Shown here in pieces: positions 45,252-54,086 of a DNA stretch of 64,000 bases. The notes beneath the pieces are model-generated. The model did no database searches, was not told the DNA's origin, and was given only the letters and a program-made list of their open reading frames with translations. Numbering within the stretch: position 1 is the first letter of the stretch; the number at the start of each line of letters is the position of its first letter. The stretch lies in contig NZ_JACARC010000010.1 in the NCBI RefSeq assembly GCF_013386825.1, positions 1-64,000 on the forward strand, written 5' to 3'. This DNA is from Pseudomonas sp. IPO3778 (GTDB taxonomy: Bacteria; Pseudomonadota; Gammaproteobacteria; Pseudomonadales; Pseudomonadaceae). Made by a program: the position numbers and the translations under genes.

Positions 45252-45916
45252 TGAAACGCATCACCCTGGGCCTGGCGACCTTGCTCGCCAGCATCAGCGC
45301 CTACAGCGCTGACATCCCGCTGTACCCCACCGGCCCGGAGAAGGATTCGGCGTTCCTGCGCCTGGCCAACGGCACCGACGGCGAGCTGAAATTGCTGCCT
45401 CAAGGCTCCAAGGCCAGCCTGGTATTGGGCGGTGACAAGCTGGTTTCCGACTACCTGCCGGTGTCGGGCGGCAAGACCCCGATCAAGGGCGTATTGAGCC
45501 AGGGCGGCAAGGATTCCGAGCTGGCCGTGACCGTCGCACCGGGCGAGTTTGCCACCGTGGTTGCCGTGCCGGATGCCAAGGGCGGTACGCGCCAGTTGGT
45601 GATCCACGAACAACCGGACGACTTCAACGCATTGAAGGCCTCACTGGCCTTTATCAACGCCGACGCCGCCTGCGCCGACGCCAGCCTGGAAGCCGTGACG
45701 CAAAAAGCCGAGCTGTTCAAGAAGGTCGCCGAAGGTTCGATTTCGCGCCGCATGATCAACCCGGTGGAACTGTCGGTGCAGCTCAAGTGCGCCAATGCGC
45801 CGGTGGGCCAACCGCTGACCTTTACCCTCAAGGCCGGCGAGCGCTACAGCGTGCTGGCCCTGCCATCGGCCGCCGGTTCGAGGTTGCTGTTTACCTCCGA
45901 CACGCTCGCTAACTGA
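45251..45916 (+). CDS. wssG: WssG, AlgF-like periplasmic acetylation protein
   Basis: A 221-residue exported protein with a signal peptide (about 1-20, ending SAYSA). The body, IPLYPTGPEKDSAFLRLANG through GERYSVLALPS, resembles alginate O-acetylation protein AlgF, an adaptor among the periplasmic acetylation enzymes. Start and stop overlap: wssF ends TAATG with wssG's ATG, and wssH follows 17 bases later. Predicted role is handling the acetyl intermediate between the MBOAT protein WssH and the transferase WssI. Confidence 0.88.
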   Translation: MKRITLGLATLLASISAYSADIPLYPTGPEKDSAFLRLANGTDGELKLLPQGSKASLVLGGDKLVSDYLPVSGGKTPIKGVLSQGGKDSELAVTVAPGEFATVVAVPDAKGGTRQLVIHEQPDDFNALKASLAFINADAACADASLEAVTQKAELFKKVAEGSISRRMINPVELSVQLKCANAPVGQPLTFTLKAGERYSVLALPSAAGSRLLFTSDTLAN

Positions 45917-45933
45917 TCGGGCCCCACACCACC

Positions 45934-47349
45934 ATGGTCTTTGCCTCACTGGAATTCCTCACGCTGTTCCTGCCGGCCTTCCTGTTGATTTATGCGCTGG
46001 CCCGTCCGGGCTGGCGCAACGTCATCCTGTTGATCGGCAGCTGGCTGTTCTACGGCTGGTTGAGCCCGCTGTTCCTGTTCCTGCACATGGTGTTGACCGT
46101 AGTGGCGTGGGCCGGCGGCTTGCTGGTGGACCGTTCCCGTGAGGACGGCAAGGGCCGGGTGCGGTTGTTGATCGCGTTGATCGTGTTCAACACCGCCGTG
46201 CTGTGTTGGTACAAGTACGCCAACATCGTCGCGGGCACCGTGAGTGAGGTGATCACCTGGTACGGCGCCATGCCGTTGGACTGGCAGCGCGTGGCGTTGC
46301 CGGCGGGGTTGTCGTTTATCGTGTTGCAGGCGATCTCGTACCTGGTGGATGTGCATCGGCATACCGTGCCGGTGGAGCGCAGCTTCATCAATTACGCCAC
46401 CTATATCTCGATGTTCGGCCACTCGATTGCCGGCCCGATCATTCGCTATGACTGGGTGCGGCGCGAGCTGAACCAGCGCTATTTCAACTGGCCGAATTTC
46501 GCCCTGGGCGCCCGACGCTTCATGATCGGCATGGGCATGAAAGTGCTGGTAGCCGACACCTTGTCGCCGCTGGTGGACATTGCCTTCCACCTGGAAAACC
46601 CGAGCCTGGTGGACGCCTGGATCGGTTGCCTGGCGTACTCGCTGCAACTGTTTTTCGACTTCGCCGGCTACAGCGCCATGGCCATCGGCCTGGGCTTGAT
46701 GCTGGGCTTTCACTTCCCGGAAAACTTCAACCGGCCGTACCTGGCCAGCAGCATCCAGGACTTCTGGCGGCGTTGGCATTTGTCGTTGTCCAGCTGGCTG
46801 CGGGACTACCTGTACATCGCCCTCGGCGGTAATCGCGACGGCGTGTGGCGCACCTACCGCAACCTGTTCCTGACCATGGCGATTGCCGGGTTGTGGCACG
46901 GTGGTGACAGTTGGAACTACCTGTTGTGGGGATCGGCCCACGGTATCGCGTTGTGCATCGACCGGGCGTGGTCGCGTTCGAGCCTGCCGAGCATTCCACC
47001 GGTGCTGTCGCACATCTTGACGCTGCTGTTTGTGTGCCTGGCGTGGACACTGTTCCGCGCACCGGACTTCCATTCGGCACTGGCCATGTACGCCGGGCAA
47101 TTCGGCATGCACGGCATTGCACTGGGTGATGCGTTGGCCGTGGCCATGCGCCCGGCCCATGGCATGGCCGCGTTGCTCGGTCTGGTGTGCATCATCGCGC
47201 CGATCTGGCAGACCCGCTGCGAGCAGCGTTTTGGTACGCAGCCCTGGTTTGTGGTGGCTGCGTCCCTGTGGCCGGTGGCCGGGTTTGTGTTGTCGTTCGC
47301 GCTGATTGCCAGTCGCGATGCCGTACCGTTTCTGTACTTTCAGTTCTAA
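45934..47349 (+). CDS. wssH: WssH, MBOAT acetyltransferase (AlgI-like)
   Basis: A 471-residue polytopic inner-membrane protein of the MBOAT family, equivalent to AlgI, moving acetyl groups across the membrane for polysaccharide O-acetylation. The conserved catalytic histidine is H322 in AGLWHGGDSWNYLLW, and a second is H336 in GSAHG. FDFAGYSAMAIGLGLMLGF and NFNRPYLASSIQDFWRRWH are family signatures. Roughly ten membrane helices are apparent. Works with WssI, WssF and WssG. Confidence 0.94.
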   Translation: MVFASLEFLTLFLPAFLLIYALARPGWRNVILLIGSWLFYGWLSPLFLFLHMVLTVVAWAGGLLVDRSREDGKGRVRLLIALIVFNTAVLCWYKYANIVAGTVSEVITWYGAMPLDWQRVALPAGLSFIVLQAISYLVDVHRHTVPVERSFINYATYISMFGHSIAGPIIRYDWVRRELNQRYFNWPNFALGARRFMIGMGMKVLVADTLSPLVDIAFHLENPSLVDAWIGCLAYSLQLFFDFAGYSAMAIGLGLMLGFHFPENFNRPYLASSIQDFWRRWHLSLSSWLRDYLYIALGGNRDGVWRTYRNLFLTMAIAGLWHGGDSWNYLLWGSAHGIALCIDRAWSRSSLPSIPPVLSHILTLLFVCLAWTLFRAPDFHSALAMYAGQFGMHGIALGDALAVAMRPAHGMAALLGLVCIIAPIWQTRCEQRFGTQPWFVVAASLWPVAGFVLSFALIASRDAVPFLYFQF

Positions 47350-47361
47350 GGAAGCCTGACG

Positions 47362-48489
47362 ATGCCCGCCCCTACCGCGCCGACCCCACCGAGTGAATTG
47401 GCCATTCGCACCAGCCCACTGGCGGCCTGGGTGCTGGTGCCGTTCCTGGCGGCGGGGCTGTTGTCTTGCGCCTGGCTGATGGTCAAGGGGCCGGTGAGCT
47501 TCCTGCCGCCCAAGGTCGACAGCGACATGCTGTTGCATGGCGAGGTGACCCACCGGTTTGCCAAGGAACTGTCCAAGGCGCCGATGGCCATCGAAGCGGC
47601 AAACCTGGAGCGCGGCGCCAGTTGGCTGGTGTTCAGCGACACCGGGCCACGGGTACGCCAGGGCTGCCCGGGCTGGCTGTTTATCAGCGACGAGCTGAAG
47701 CTCAACCGACACGCCGAAGACAACGCGCGCACCAAGGCTGGCGCGGTGATCGACCTGCAAAAGCAGCTCGGCCAACGCGGTATTGACCTGCAAGTGGTGG
47801 TGGTGCCGGATAAAACCCGCATCGCCACCGCACAACGCTGTGGCTTGTATCGCCCGGCGGTGCTCGATGGCCGGGTCCAGCAATGGACCACGCTGTTGCA
47901 GGCGGCGGGCGTTGAAGTTCTGGATCTGACCGACACCCTCAAACCCCTGGGTCCGGATGCCTACTTGCGCACCGATACCCACTGGAGCGAAATCGGCTCG
48001 AACGCCGGTGCCCGTGCCGTGGCCCAGCGCATCCAGCAGCGCGGTATCAAGGCCACGCCGGAACAAGCCTTCGACATTACCCAGGCGCCGCTCGCCACCC
48101 GTCCGGGTGACCTGGTGCGTCTGGCGGGTCTCGACTGGTTGTCGCCGACGTTGCAGCCGGTGGGCGAGCAGGTCGCGGCCAGTACGGCCCATGAGAAGGG
48201 GCCTGCGGCGTCCAGCAACCCTGACGATTTGTTCGGCGATGCCGGGCTGCCGAACGTGGCGCTGATCGGCACCTCGTTCTCGCGCAACTCGAACTTTGTG
48301 GGTTTCCTGCAAAAGGCCTTGAATGCACCCGTAGGTAATTTCAGCAAGGACGGTGGCGAATTTTCAGGCGCCGCCAAGGCCTATTTCGACAGCCCGGCGT
48401 TCAAGCAGACGCCGCCCAAGTTGCTGATCTGGGAAATCCCGGAGCGTGATTTGCAGACGCCTTACGATCCGATCAAGATTAGTCAGTAA
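47362..48489 (+). CDS. wssI: WssI, periplasmic O-acetyltransferase (AlgJ/AlgX-like)
   Basis: A 375-residue SGNH-type acetyltransferase anchored by an N-terminal membrane helix (about 25-46, PLAAWVLVPFLAAGLLSCAW). The triad is visible as D205-x-H207 in YLRTDTHWSE and the nucleophile S305 in LIGTSFSRNSNF. The roughly 100-residue spacing matches that in AlgJ as I remember it. It should place acetyl groups on the cellulose chain in the periplasm. Twelve bases downstream of wssH. The 3' end is followed by a 173-bp gap before wssJ that could hold a separate promoter. Confidence 0.93.
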   Translation: MPAPTAPTPPSELAIRTSPLAAWVLVPFLAAGLLSCAWLMVKGPVSFLPPKVDSDMLLHGEVTHRFAKELSKAPMAIEAANLERGASWLVFSDTGPRVRQGCPGWLFISDELKLNRHAEDNARTKAGAVIDLQKQLGQRGIDLQVVVVPDKTRIATAQRCGLYRPAVLDGRVQQWTTLLQAAGVEVLDLTDTLKPLGPDAYLRTDTHWSEIGSNAGARAVAQRIQQRGIKATPEQAFDITQAPLATRPGDLVRLAGLDWLSPTLQPVGEQVAASTAHEKGPAASSNPDDLFGDAGLPNVALIGTSFSRNSNFVGFLQKALNAPVGNFSKDGGEFSGAAKAYFDSPAFKQTPPKLLIWEIPERDLQTPYDPIKISQ

Positions 48490-48662
48490 ATTGACCATTT
48501 ACCGCTCGTCTTAAAGATTTCTTCAGAAACACCAAAATAATGACACTTTCACTCCTTTGTCACAGAATGCGTACACAAAGGCGCCCACAAAAAGACCTGC
48601 GGTAAGCATCAGTACAGCTGACCTTTCACGTCTTTACGATGCGTCGTGACGGAGTGTTGGCG

Positions 48663-49604
48663 ATGAGCCGAACCGATGATCTTTTTGAGTTGTTTGATAA
48701 GACAACTGCCAGTGATGTCCAAGGGATGGATTCGATGCTGCAATTCTTCGAAGACATCCCCGTCGACGACAGCGCTAGCCTCAACATGGGCAGCGGCGCG
48801 TCGTTCTCCCTGCATTCCCCCTGTGCCAACGAGCAGCCTCGCGAAGCCGCAGCCATCCGTGCACACGTGGTGGCGCTGGTGTCCGTCAATGGCGGCGTCG
48901 GCCGCAGTACCTTGGCCACCGCGCTCAGCAGCGGGTTGCAGCGCCTGGGGCGGCCGGTGGTGGCACTCGACCTGGACCCACAAAACGCTCTCTATCATCA
49001 CTTCGGCCTGAGCCACACCTTGCCCGGCATCGGGCGCACCAGCCTGCATAACGAGCGCTGGAGCCAGATCCTTCATTCAGGCTTCGCCGGTTGCCAGGTG
49101 ATCACCTTTGGCGAAACCGATATCCGCCAGCAGGAAGACCTGCAGCGCTGGCTCAAGCAGGAGCCCGATTGGCTGGCGCAGCATTTGTCGGCCCTGGGCT
49201 TGAGCGAGCAGGACACGGTGATCATCGACACCCCGGCGGGCAATAACGTCTACCTGCATCAGGCGTTGAACGTGGCGGATGTGGTGCTGGTCATCGCCCA
49301 GGCGGATGCCGCCTCTCTTGGCACCCTGGAGCAGATGGAACAGCTGTTGGCGCCACACCTTGCTCGCCAGCCGGCGCTGCGTTGTCACTTCGTGATCAAC
49401 CAGCTCGACGAGACCTCCGGCTTCAGCCTGGACATGGTCGAGGTGTTCAGGAAGCGTCTCGGGGAGAACCTGCTGGAGGTGGTGCACCGGGATCCGGCAA
49501 TCAGCGAGGCCCTGGCGTTTGGCAGCGACCCGCTGGATCACGAGGCCGCAAGCCTGGCCTGCGACGATATCAACGAGCTTTGCCGCCTGTTGATTGCCCG
49601 CTGA
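48663..49604 (+). CDS. wssJ: WssJ, MinD/BcsQ-like ATPase paralogue of WssA
   Basis: A 313-residue ParA/MinD-superfamily protein closing the operon. It parallels WssA along its length (MSRTDDLFELF, LDLDPQNALYHHFGL, DTPAGNNVYLHQAL). The P-loop is SVNGGVGRST: both lysines of the deviant Walker A are replaced (N76 and R81). ATP hydrolysis may be lost and the protein may act as a partner of WssA (inference). The ATG at 48663 was chosen over one eight codons upstream because GGAG precedes it and it gives the WssA-like N-terminus. Confidence 0.87.
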   Translation: MSRTDDLFELFDKTTASDVQGMDSMLQFFEDIPVDDSASLNMGSGASFSLHSPCANEQPREAAAIRAHVVALVSVNGGVGRSTLATALSSGLQRLGRPVVALDLDPQNALYHHFGLSHTLPGIGRTSLHNERWSQILHSGFAGCQVITFGETDIRQQEDLQRWLKQEPDWLAQHLSALGLSEQDTVIIDTPAGNNVYLHQALNVADVVLVIAQADAASLGTLEQMEQLLAPHLARQPALRCHFVINQLDETSGFSLDMVEVFRKRLGENLLEVVHRDPAISEALAFGSDPLDHEAASLACDDINELCRLLIAR

Positions 49605-49813
49605 AAAGCCCGGGTTATGCCCCTAACGCCAAATGCTTATGCACAATCGGTTGGTTCTACCTGTCATGAAACCGCAATTTTGTGGAGCGGTTCTCATCAC
49701 GCTGCAACTGCCTGTTTTGCGTGCGTTTTATTTTGTGAACAAAAAATGACCAGCTGGCATTTTGACCTGTAGCGCTTGCCGCTACGGCCTGCGCCACGAT
49801 TCCATCAACAGAC

Positions 49814-49822
49814 TTATCCACA
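49814..49822 (+). other. Perfect DnaA box (1 of 3)
   Basis: TTATCCACA on the plus strand in the gap between wssJ and the methyltransferase gene. The gap (49605-49845) has no supported gene. See the other copies at 50071 and 50777. Confidence 0.6.
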
Positions 49823-49845
49823 GGGCACGCTGCAAAAAATGCCCT

Positions 49846-51060
49846 TTAATTGCGCTCGGCGAGCAGCATCAGGTTGCGCGGGGTCAGTGAGGCTTCGCAG
49901 AAGCTGCCTACCTGTACCGTGTAGCCGTTTTCTTCGAGAAACAATGCGCGGTCCAGTACCAGCCACATTTCCAGCGGGCGCCGAAACAGCCCGCGCAGCA
50001 ATTCCAGGTTTCTTACCTCAGCCAAACGCCGCCAACCTTGGGCCTCCAGGGCCGGCCAATCTTGTTCACCTGTGGATAATTCCTTGAGCGCCGCCAGTTC
50101 GCGGCAGTAGTCGGCGAACGGCTTGGCCAGCCAGCTTGCAGGCAGGGACGGGGTGGGCAGGTACTCGTCGTGCCCACGCAGTTGCCGTTGCAGCCCATCA
50201 AAGCCCAGGCGCCTGGCCATCGACGTATCGCGTTGTTGGCGCACGCGCAGGCCGGCGGTGACGGTTTCGCTCAGCGGCAGGCCGAGGTCTTCCACCGATA
50301 AGCGCAGTGAAGAAGCCTGTGCGGCCATCGACAGTGGCTGATACTGCTCGGCGCGGATGCGGTTGTAGCAGCAGGGCGCAACAGCCAGTTGCTGGCAGCC
50401 CGCCGCGCTGGCCAGTTGGAGCAGGCGCACATGCAGGTCACCGCAGGCGTGCAGGGCGACCGGGGTTTGTTCGGCGCTGATCTGTACGTCCGCCATCACG
50501 TCTTGCAGGCGATGGGTGGCAGGCAGTTGATGGTGTTCGCTAAGCGCTCGCCCTGAGGCGATCAGGGCGGGGTCGTATTCCAGGCACGTCAGTTGCTGCC
50601 CGGGTTGCAGCAGGCGACGGCCGAGGTGGCCCTTGCCGGCGCACCAGTCGAGCCAGTGCCGGGGTGTTTTAGAGAATGGCAGCGCCGCGCCGAAGGCTTC
50701 GATCTGCTGCCATTTGCGGCCAGGTACGTCGACGTTCAGGCGGTGATGGGCGGCCGCCAGCGCGCTGGACGGTAAGTTATCCACAGCGCTGAGATTCAGC
50801 GACTGCATGGCCAGCTCGGGAAAGGGCGCGGGTGCCGGCAGGGTGTGAGGTTGGTTATGGCTGCTTTCCGCGTCTGCCAGCGAGCGCTGTCGCAGCCAGT
50901 GGGCCAGCTCGGGATGCCGGGTTTCCCACGGCAATTGCCGATGAGTGAAGGGCCGTGGTCGCCACAGCCCTTGATGCTCGGTGAGAAACGCGTCCAGCGC
51001 CTGGAAGCGGGCGAGCAAACGCTCACCCGTCAACAAGGCGTCAGCGCCCTTGGCAGGCAT
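49846..51060 (-). CDS. SAM-dependent methyltransferase
   Basis: A 404-residue class I methyltransferase. The SAM-binding loop is WLDWCAGKGHLGRRLL (about 136-151), followed by the acidic strand-2 end LEYDPALIASG and a motif-IV-like HACGDLH. The N-terminal 130 residues have no recognised motif. The CAGKGHLG signature suits a family of poorly characterised RNA or small-molecule methyltransferases; the substrate is unknown. The start overlaps the 3' end of the ABC permease gene by 20 bases on the same strand, so it may be the last gene of that operon. Confidence 0.78.
   Translation of the reverse strand: MPAKGADALLTGERLLARFQALDAFLTEHQGLWRPRPFTHRQLPWETRHPELAHWLRQRSLADAESSHNQPHTLPAPAPFPELAMQSLNLSAVDNLPSSALAAAHHRLNVDVPGRKWQQIEAFGAALPFSKTPRHWLDWCAGKGHLGRRLLQPGQQLTCLEYDPALIASGRALSEHHQLPATHRLQDVMADVQISAEQTPVALHACGDLHVRLLQLASAAGCQQLAVAPCCYNRIRAEQYQPLSMAAQASSLRLSVEDLGLPLSETVTAGLRVRQQRDTSMARRLGFDGLQRQLRGHDEYLPTPSLPASWLAKPFADYCRELAALKELSTGEQDWPALEAQGWRRLAEVRNLELLRGLFRRPLEMWLVLDRALFLEENGYTVQVGSFCEASLTPRNLMLLAERN
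50071..50079 (-). other. Perfect DnaA box (2 of 3)
   Basis: TGTGGATAA (TTATCCACA on the minus strand) inside the methyltransferase coding sequence. Confidence 0.55.
50777..50785 (+). other. Perfect DnaA box (3 of 3)
   Basis: TTATCCACA inside the methyltransferase coding sequence, encoding part of its AVDNL segment on the other strand. Confidence 0.55.
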
Positions 51061-51772
51061 CGACCCGCAACCAGCGTTCCAGCAGCTTGAAGAAGCGCAC
51101 CAGCACGTAGGACATCAGCAGGTAGAACAGCCCGGCAGCGAAGAAAATCTCCACCGGCAGGTAGGTGCGGGCAATGATCGTGCGGGCCATGCCGGTCAGT
51201 TCCAGCAAGGTCACGGTACTGGCCAGGGCACTGGCCTTGAGCATCAGGATCACTTCGTTGCTGTAGGCCGGCAGGCCGATACGCGCCGCACGCGGCAGGA
51301 TGATGTAGAAGAGCGCCTTGGGCTTGGACATGCCCAGCGCCCGCGCCGCTTCGATTTCACCCGGCGGGATGGCCTGGATGGCGCCCCGCAGGATCTCGGC
51401 GATATACGCGGCAGTGTGCAGGGTCATGGTGGCGGTGGCGCACCAGAACGGGTCCCGCAGGTATGGCCACATGAAGCTTTCACGCACGGCGTCGAACTGC
51501 GCCAGCCCGTAATACACCAGGAACAACTGCACCAGCAGTGGCGTGCCCCGGAAGAAGAAAATGTAGCAGTAGGGCAGGGTGCGCACGTACCACAGGCGCG
51601 AAGAGCGGGCGATGCCCAGCGGGATCGCCAGCAGCAGACCGGCGATCACGGCGATGGCCACCAGTTCCAGGGTCAGGGTTGCGCCCTGGGCCAACCGGGG
51701 CAACCATTTGATGATCACGGCCCAGTTCAGGCCCAGGTCGAAATGCGCCAGCCAGCTGTAGTCGCCACTCAT
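51041..51772 (-). CDS. Basic amino-acid ABC transporter permease (HisM-like)
   Basis: A 243-residue inner-membrane permease of the histidine/arginine/ornithine type. About five membrane helices are apparent. The ATPase-contacting EAA loop is visible as ILRGAIQAIPPGEIEAARAL followed by GMSKPKALFYIILPRA. The start at 51772 overlaps the stop of the partner permease gene (ATGA). Pairs with the 231-residue permease to form the heterodimeric channel. Confidence 0.9.
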   Translation of the reverse strand: MSGDYSWLAHFDLGLNWAVIIKWLPRLAQGATLTLELVAIAVIAGLLLAIPLGIARSSRLWYVRTLPYCYIFFFRGTPLLVQLFLVYYGLAQFDAVRESFMWPYLRDPFWCATATMTLHTAAYIAEILRGAIQAIPPGEIEAARALGMSKPKALFYIILPRAARIGLPAYSNEVILMLKASALASTVTLLELTGMARTIIARTYLPVEIFFAAGLFYLLMSYVLVRFFKLLERWLRVDACQGR

Positions 51773-52464
51773 TGCGTGCTCCTCGCAAAGCCGCGCGCGG
51801 CACGTTTTTCCAGGAAGTGCATGCCGGTCATCGCCAGGACGGTGAGGCCCAGGTACATGAAGGCCGCGACCATAAAGAAGGTGAAGGGCTGCTTGGTGAC
51901 CGTCACGCCAATTTGCGCATGGCGCATGATTTCTTCCAGGCCGATCACCGAGACCAGCGCGGTGTCCTTCATCAAAATCATGAACAGGTTGCCCAGGCCC
52001 GGCAGGGCGATGCGCCACATCTGCGGCATGATCAACCGGGTGAAGATCCGAAACTTCGACAGGCCCAGTGCGACACCGGCTTCACGGTGACCCTTGGGAA
52101 TGGCCAGGATCGCCCCGCGGAACACTTCCGTGGCGTAGGCGCCAAAGCACAGGCCCAGGGCGATTACGCCGGCGGCGAAGGCGCTGAGGGACAGGTCGGG
52201 GTTACCGAAAAACTCCCCGAGGGAACGCATCAGGTTGACCGTGCCGAAGTAAATCAGCAGGACCCACAGCAGTTCCGGAATGCCGCGAACCAGCGTGGAG
52301 TAACTGCCGCCAAGCCATTGCAGGGGCTTGTACGGGGAAGTCTTGGCCAGGGCGCCGGCCAGGCCGAGCACCAGCCCCAGGCACAGGGCGGTGAGCGCCA
52401 GCTTGACGGTCATCAGCGCACCAGCGGCGAGCGCCGGGCCGAATCCGTAGAGGTCGAAATTCAT
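51769..52464 (-). CDS. Basic amino-acid ABC transporter permease (HisQ-like)
   Basis: A 231-residue permease paralogous to the adjacent HisM-like protein. The EAA loop is FRGAILAIPKGHREAGVALG followed by LSKFRIFTRLIMPQ. It begins 73 bp after the binding-protein gene and ends in a 4-bp overlap with the second permease gene. Substrate is inferred from the whole cassette: lysine/arginine/ornithine/histidine. Confidence 0.9.
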   Translation of the reverse strand: MNFDLYGFGPALAAGALMTVKLALTALCLGLVLGLAGALAKTSPYKPLQWLGGSYSTLVRGIPELLWVLLIYFGTVNLMRSLGEFFGNPDLSLSAFAAGVIALGLCFGAYATEVFRGAILAIPKGHREAGVALGLSKFRIFTRLIMPQMWRIALPGLGNLFMILMKDTALVSVIGLEEIMRHAQIGVTVTKQPFTFFMVAAFMYLGLTVLAMTGMHFLEKRAARGFARSTQ

Positions 52465-52537
52465 GGTTTAGTCGTTTCGCAAGGCATTGCTAAGGACCGG
52501 CGCACTCCGGGGAGCGCGCCGGGCAGGCAATTCAGGA

Positions 52538-53299
52538 TCACTCGATACTGAAAGGGAAGTACTTGTCGTTGATCTTCTTGTAGGTGCCGTCGGCTTTGAT
52601 TGCTTTCAGGGCCACGTTGAGCTTGTCGAGCAGCTCTTTGTTGTCCTTGCGCACGGCGATACCGATCTTGTCGCTCTCGACCACAGGCTCGCCCTTGAAT
52701 TCGTAGGCCTTGCCCGCGTCAGTCTTGAGCCAGTCGTACTGCACGTATTTGTCAGCGAGAATCGCGTCCACACGGCCGGAAGTCAGGTCGAGGTAGGCGT
52801 TTTCCTGGGTGTCATACAGCTTGGGCGTGACGCCGTAGTCATCTTCCATGTTGCGATCTTCCAGCCAGGTACCGGCCAGGGTCGAACGTTGTGCGCCGAT
52901 GGTCTTGCCTTTGAGGTAGGCCTTGTCGGTTTTGAAGTCGACATTTTTGGGTGCGATGAACTGCAGCTTGTTGGAGTAGTACGGGTCGGTGAAGTCGACG
53001 GCTTGCTTGCGCTCATCGGTGATGGACATCGAGGAGACGATGAAGTCGAACTTCCTGGCATTCAGGGCCGGGATAATGCCGTCCCAGTCGGAGTTCACCA
53101 CTTCGCACTCGGCTTTCATTTTGGCGCACAGGGCGTCGCCGATGTCTTTGTCGAAGCCTACGGTCTGGCCGCTGGCGTCTTTATTGTTGAACGGCGGGTA
53201 AGCCGCTTCGATCCCCATTTTCAAGGTCTCGGCCATCGCCGTGGCGCTGAACGCCATCGAAACGGCGGCAGCCAGGAGGAATTTTTTATAGTTCTGCAT
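52538..53299 (-). CDS. Periplasmic basic amino-acid binding protein
   Basis: A 253-residue solute-binding protein (HisJ/ArgT family, SBP_bac_3). A signal peptide (1-23, ending ATAMA) is followed by MGIEAAYPPFNNKDASGQ and the ligand-pocket segment SSMSITDERKQAVDFTDPYY, where the Asp/Arg/Asp pattern contacts the amino and carboxyl groups of basic amino acids. The start at 53299 was chosen because it gives a proper signal peptide. It lies 13 bp after the ATPase gene. Confidence 0.9.
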   Translation of the reverse strand: MQNYKKFLLAAAVSMAFSATAMAETLKMGIEAAYPPFNNKDASGQTVGFDKDIGDALCAKMKAECEVVNSDWDGIIPALNARKFDFIVSSMSITDERKQAVDFTDPYYSNKLQFIAPKNVDFKTDKAYLKGKTIGAQRSTLAGTWLEDRNMEDDYGVTPKLYDTQENAYLDLTSGRVDAILADKYVQYDWLKTDAGKAYEFKGEPVVESDKIGIAVRKDNKELLDKLNVALKAIKADGTYKKINDKYFPFSIE

Positions 53300-53312
53300 G
53301 CATGTTGCTCCG

Positions 53313-54086
53313 TTAGCGGTTGCTGGACATGAATTGTTTGCAGCGCGCCGAAAGCGGGTTTTCAAATACCTGCTGTGGCGATCCTTGCTCTTCGACCAGG
53401 CCCTGGTGCAGGAACACCACTTCACTGGACACCTGACGGGCGAAACCCATTTCATGGGTGACCAGCAGCATGGTGCGGCCTTCTTCGGCCAGTGCGCGGA
53501 TCACATTAAGTACTTCTTGAACCATTTCCGGGTCAAGGGCCGATGTCGGCTCGTCGAACAGGATGACTTTGGGCTGCATGGCCAGGGTGCGGGCGATCGC
53601 GGCGCGTTGCTGCTGGCCGCCGGACAATTGCGCCGGGTAGGCGTGGCGCTTGTCACTGATGCCGACCTTGGCCAGCAAGGCTTCGGCGACTTCGATGGCT
53701 TCGGCTTTGCTCTGGCCGAGCACGCGGCGCGGGGCCTCGATGATGTTGTCGAGGACGCTCATGTGCGGCCACAGGTTAAAGTTTTGAAACACAAAACCGA
53801 TCTCGCTGCGCAGGCGATTGATCTGTTTGCCGTCGGCGGCCACCAGTTCGCCGTTTTTCGCCGCCTTGAGTTTGAGTTCTTCACCGGCCACCAGGATTTG
53901 CCCCTGGTGCGGGTTTTCCAGCAGGTTGATGCAGCGCAGGAACGTGGACTTGCCGGAACCGGAGGAACCCAGGATCGAGATCACATCGCCGTCGCGGGCG
54001 GTCAGCGAGATGCCTTTAAGCACCTCCAGCTCACCATAGCGTTTATGCAAGTTGCGGATTTCAAGCGCGGGCGTGGCCTCAGCCAT
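53313..54086 (-). CDS. Basic amino-acid ABC transporter ATP-binding protein (HisP-like)
   Basis: A 257-residue ABC ATPase. Walker A GSSGSGKST (40-48), Q-loop FVFQNFNLWPHM, signature LSGGQQQRAAIARTL and Walker B VILFDEPTSALDPE are intact. First gene of a four-gene transporter operon (ATPase, binding protein, two permeases) with the methyltransferase gene trailing. Its promoter lies in the 553-bp region shared with the divergent gabP gene. Confidence 0.92.
   Translation of the reverse strand: MAEATPALEIRNLHKRYGELEVLKGISLTARDGDVISILGSSGSGKSTFLRCINLLENPHQGQILVAGEELKLKAAKNGELVAADGKQINRLRSEIGFVFQNFNLWPHMSVLDNIIEAPRRVLGQSKAEAIEVAEALLAKVGISDKRHAYPAQLSGGQQQRAAIARTLAMQPKVILFDEPTSALDPEMVQEVLNVIRALAEEGRTMLLVTHEMGFARQVSSEVVFLHQGLVEEQGSPQQVFENPLSARCKQFMSSNR

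Noticed and set aside
45946..48312. A 788-codon open frame antisense to wssH and wssI
   Set aside because: Low-complexity Gln/His/Arg-rich translation; the sense genes have clear family motifs and catalytic residues.
34020..49604. The cellulose locus as a previously undescribed system
   Set aside because: Gene order and content match the known wss acetylated-cellulose operon of P. fluorescens, so it is not novel as a whole.
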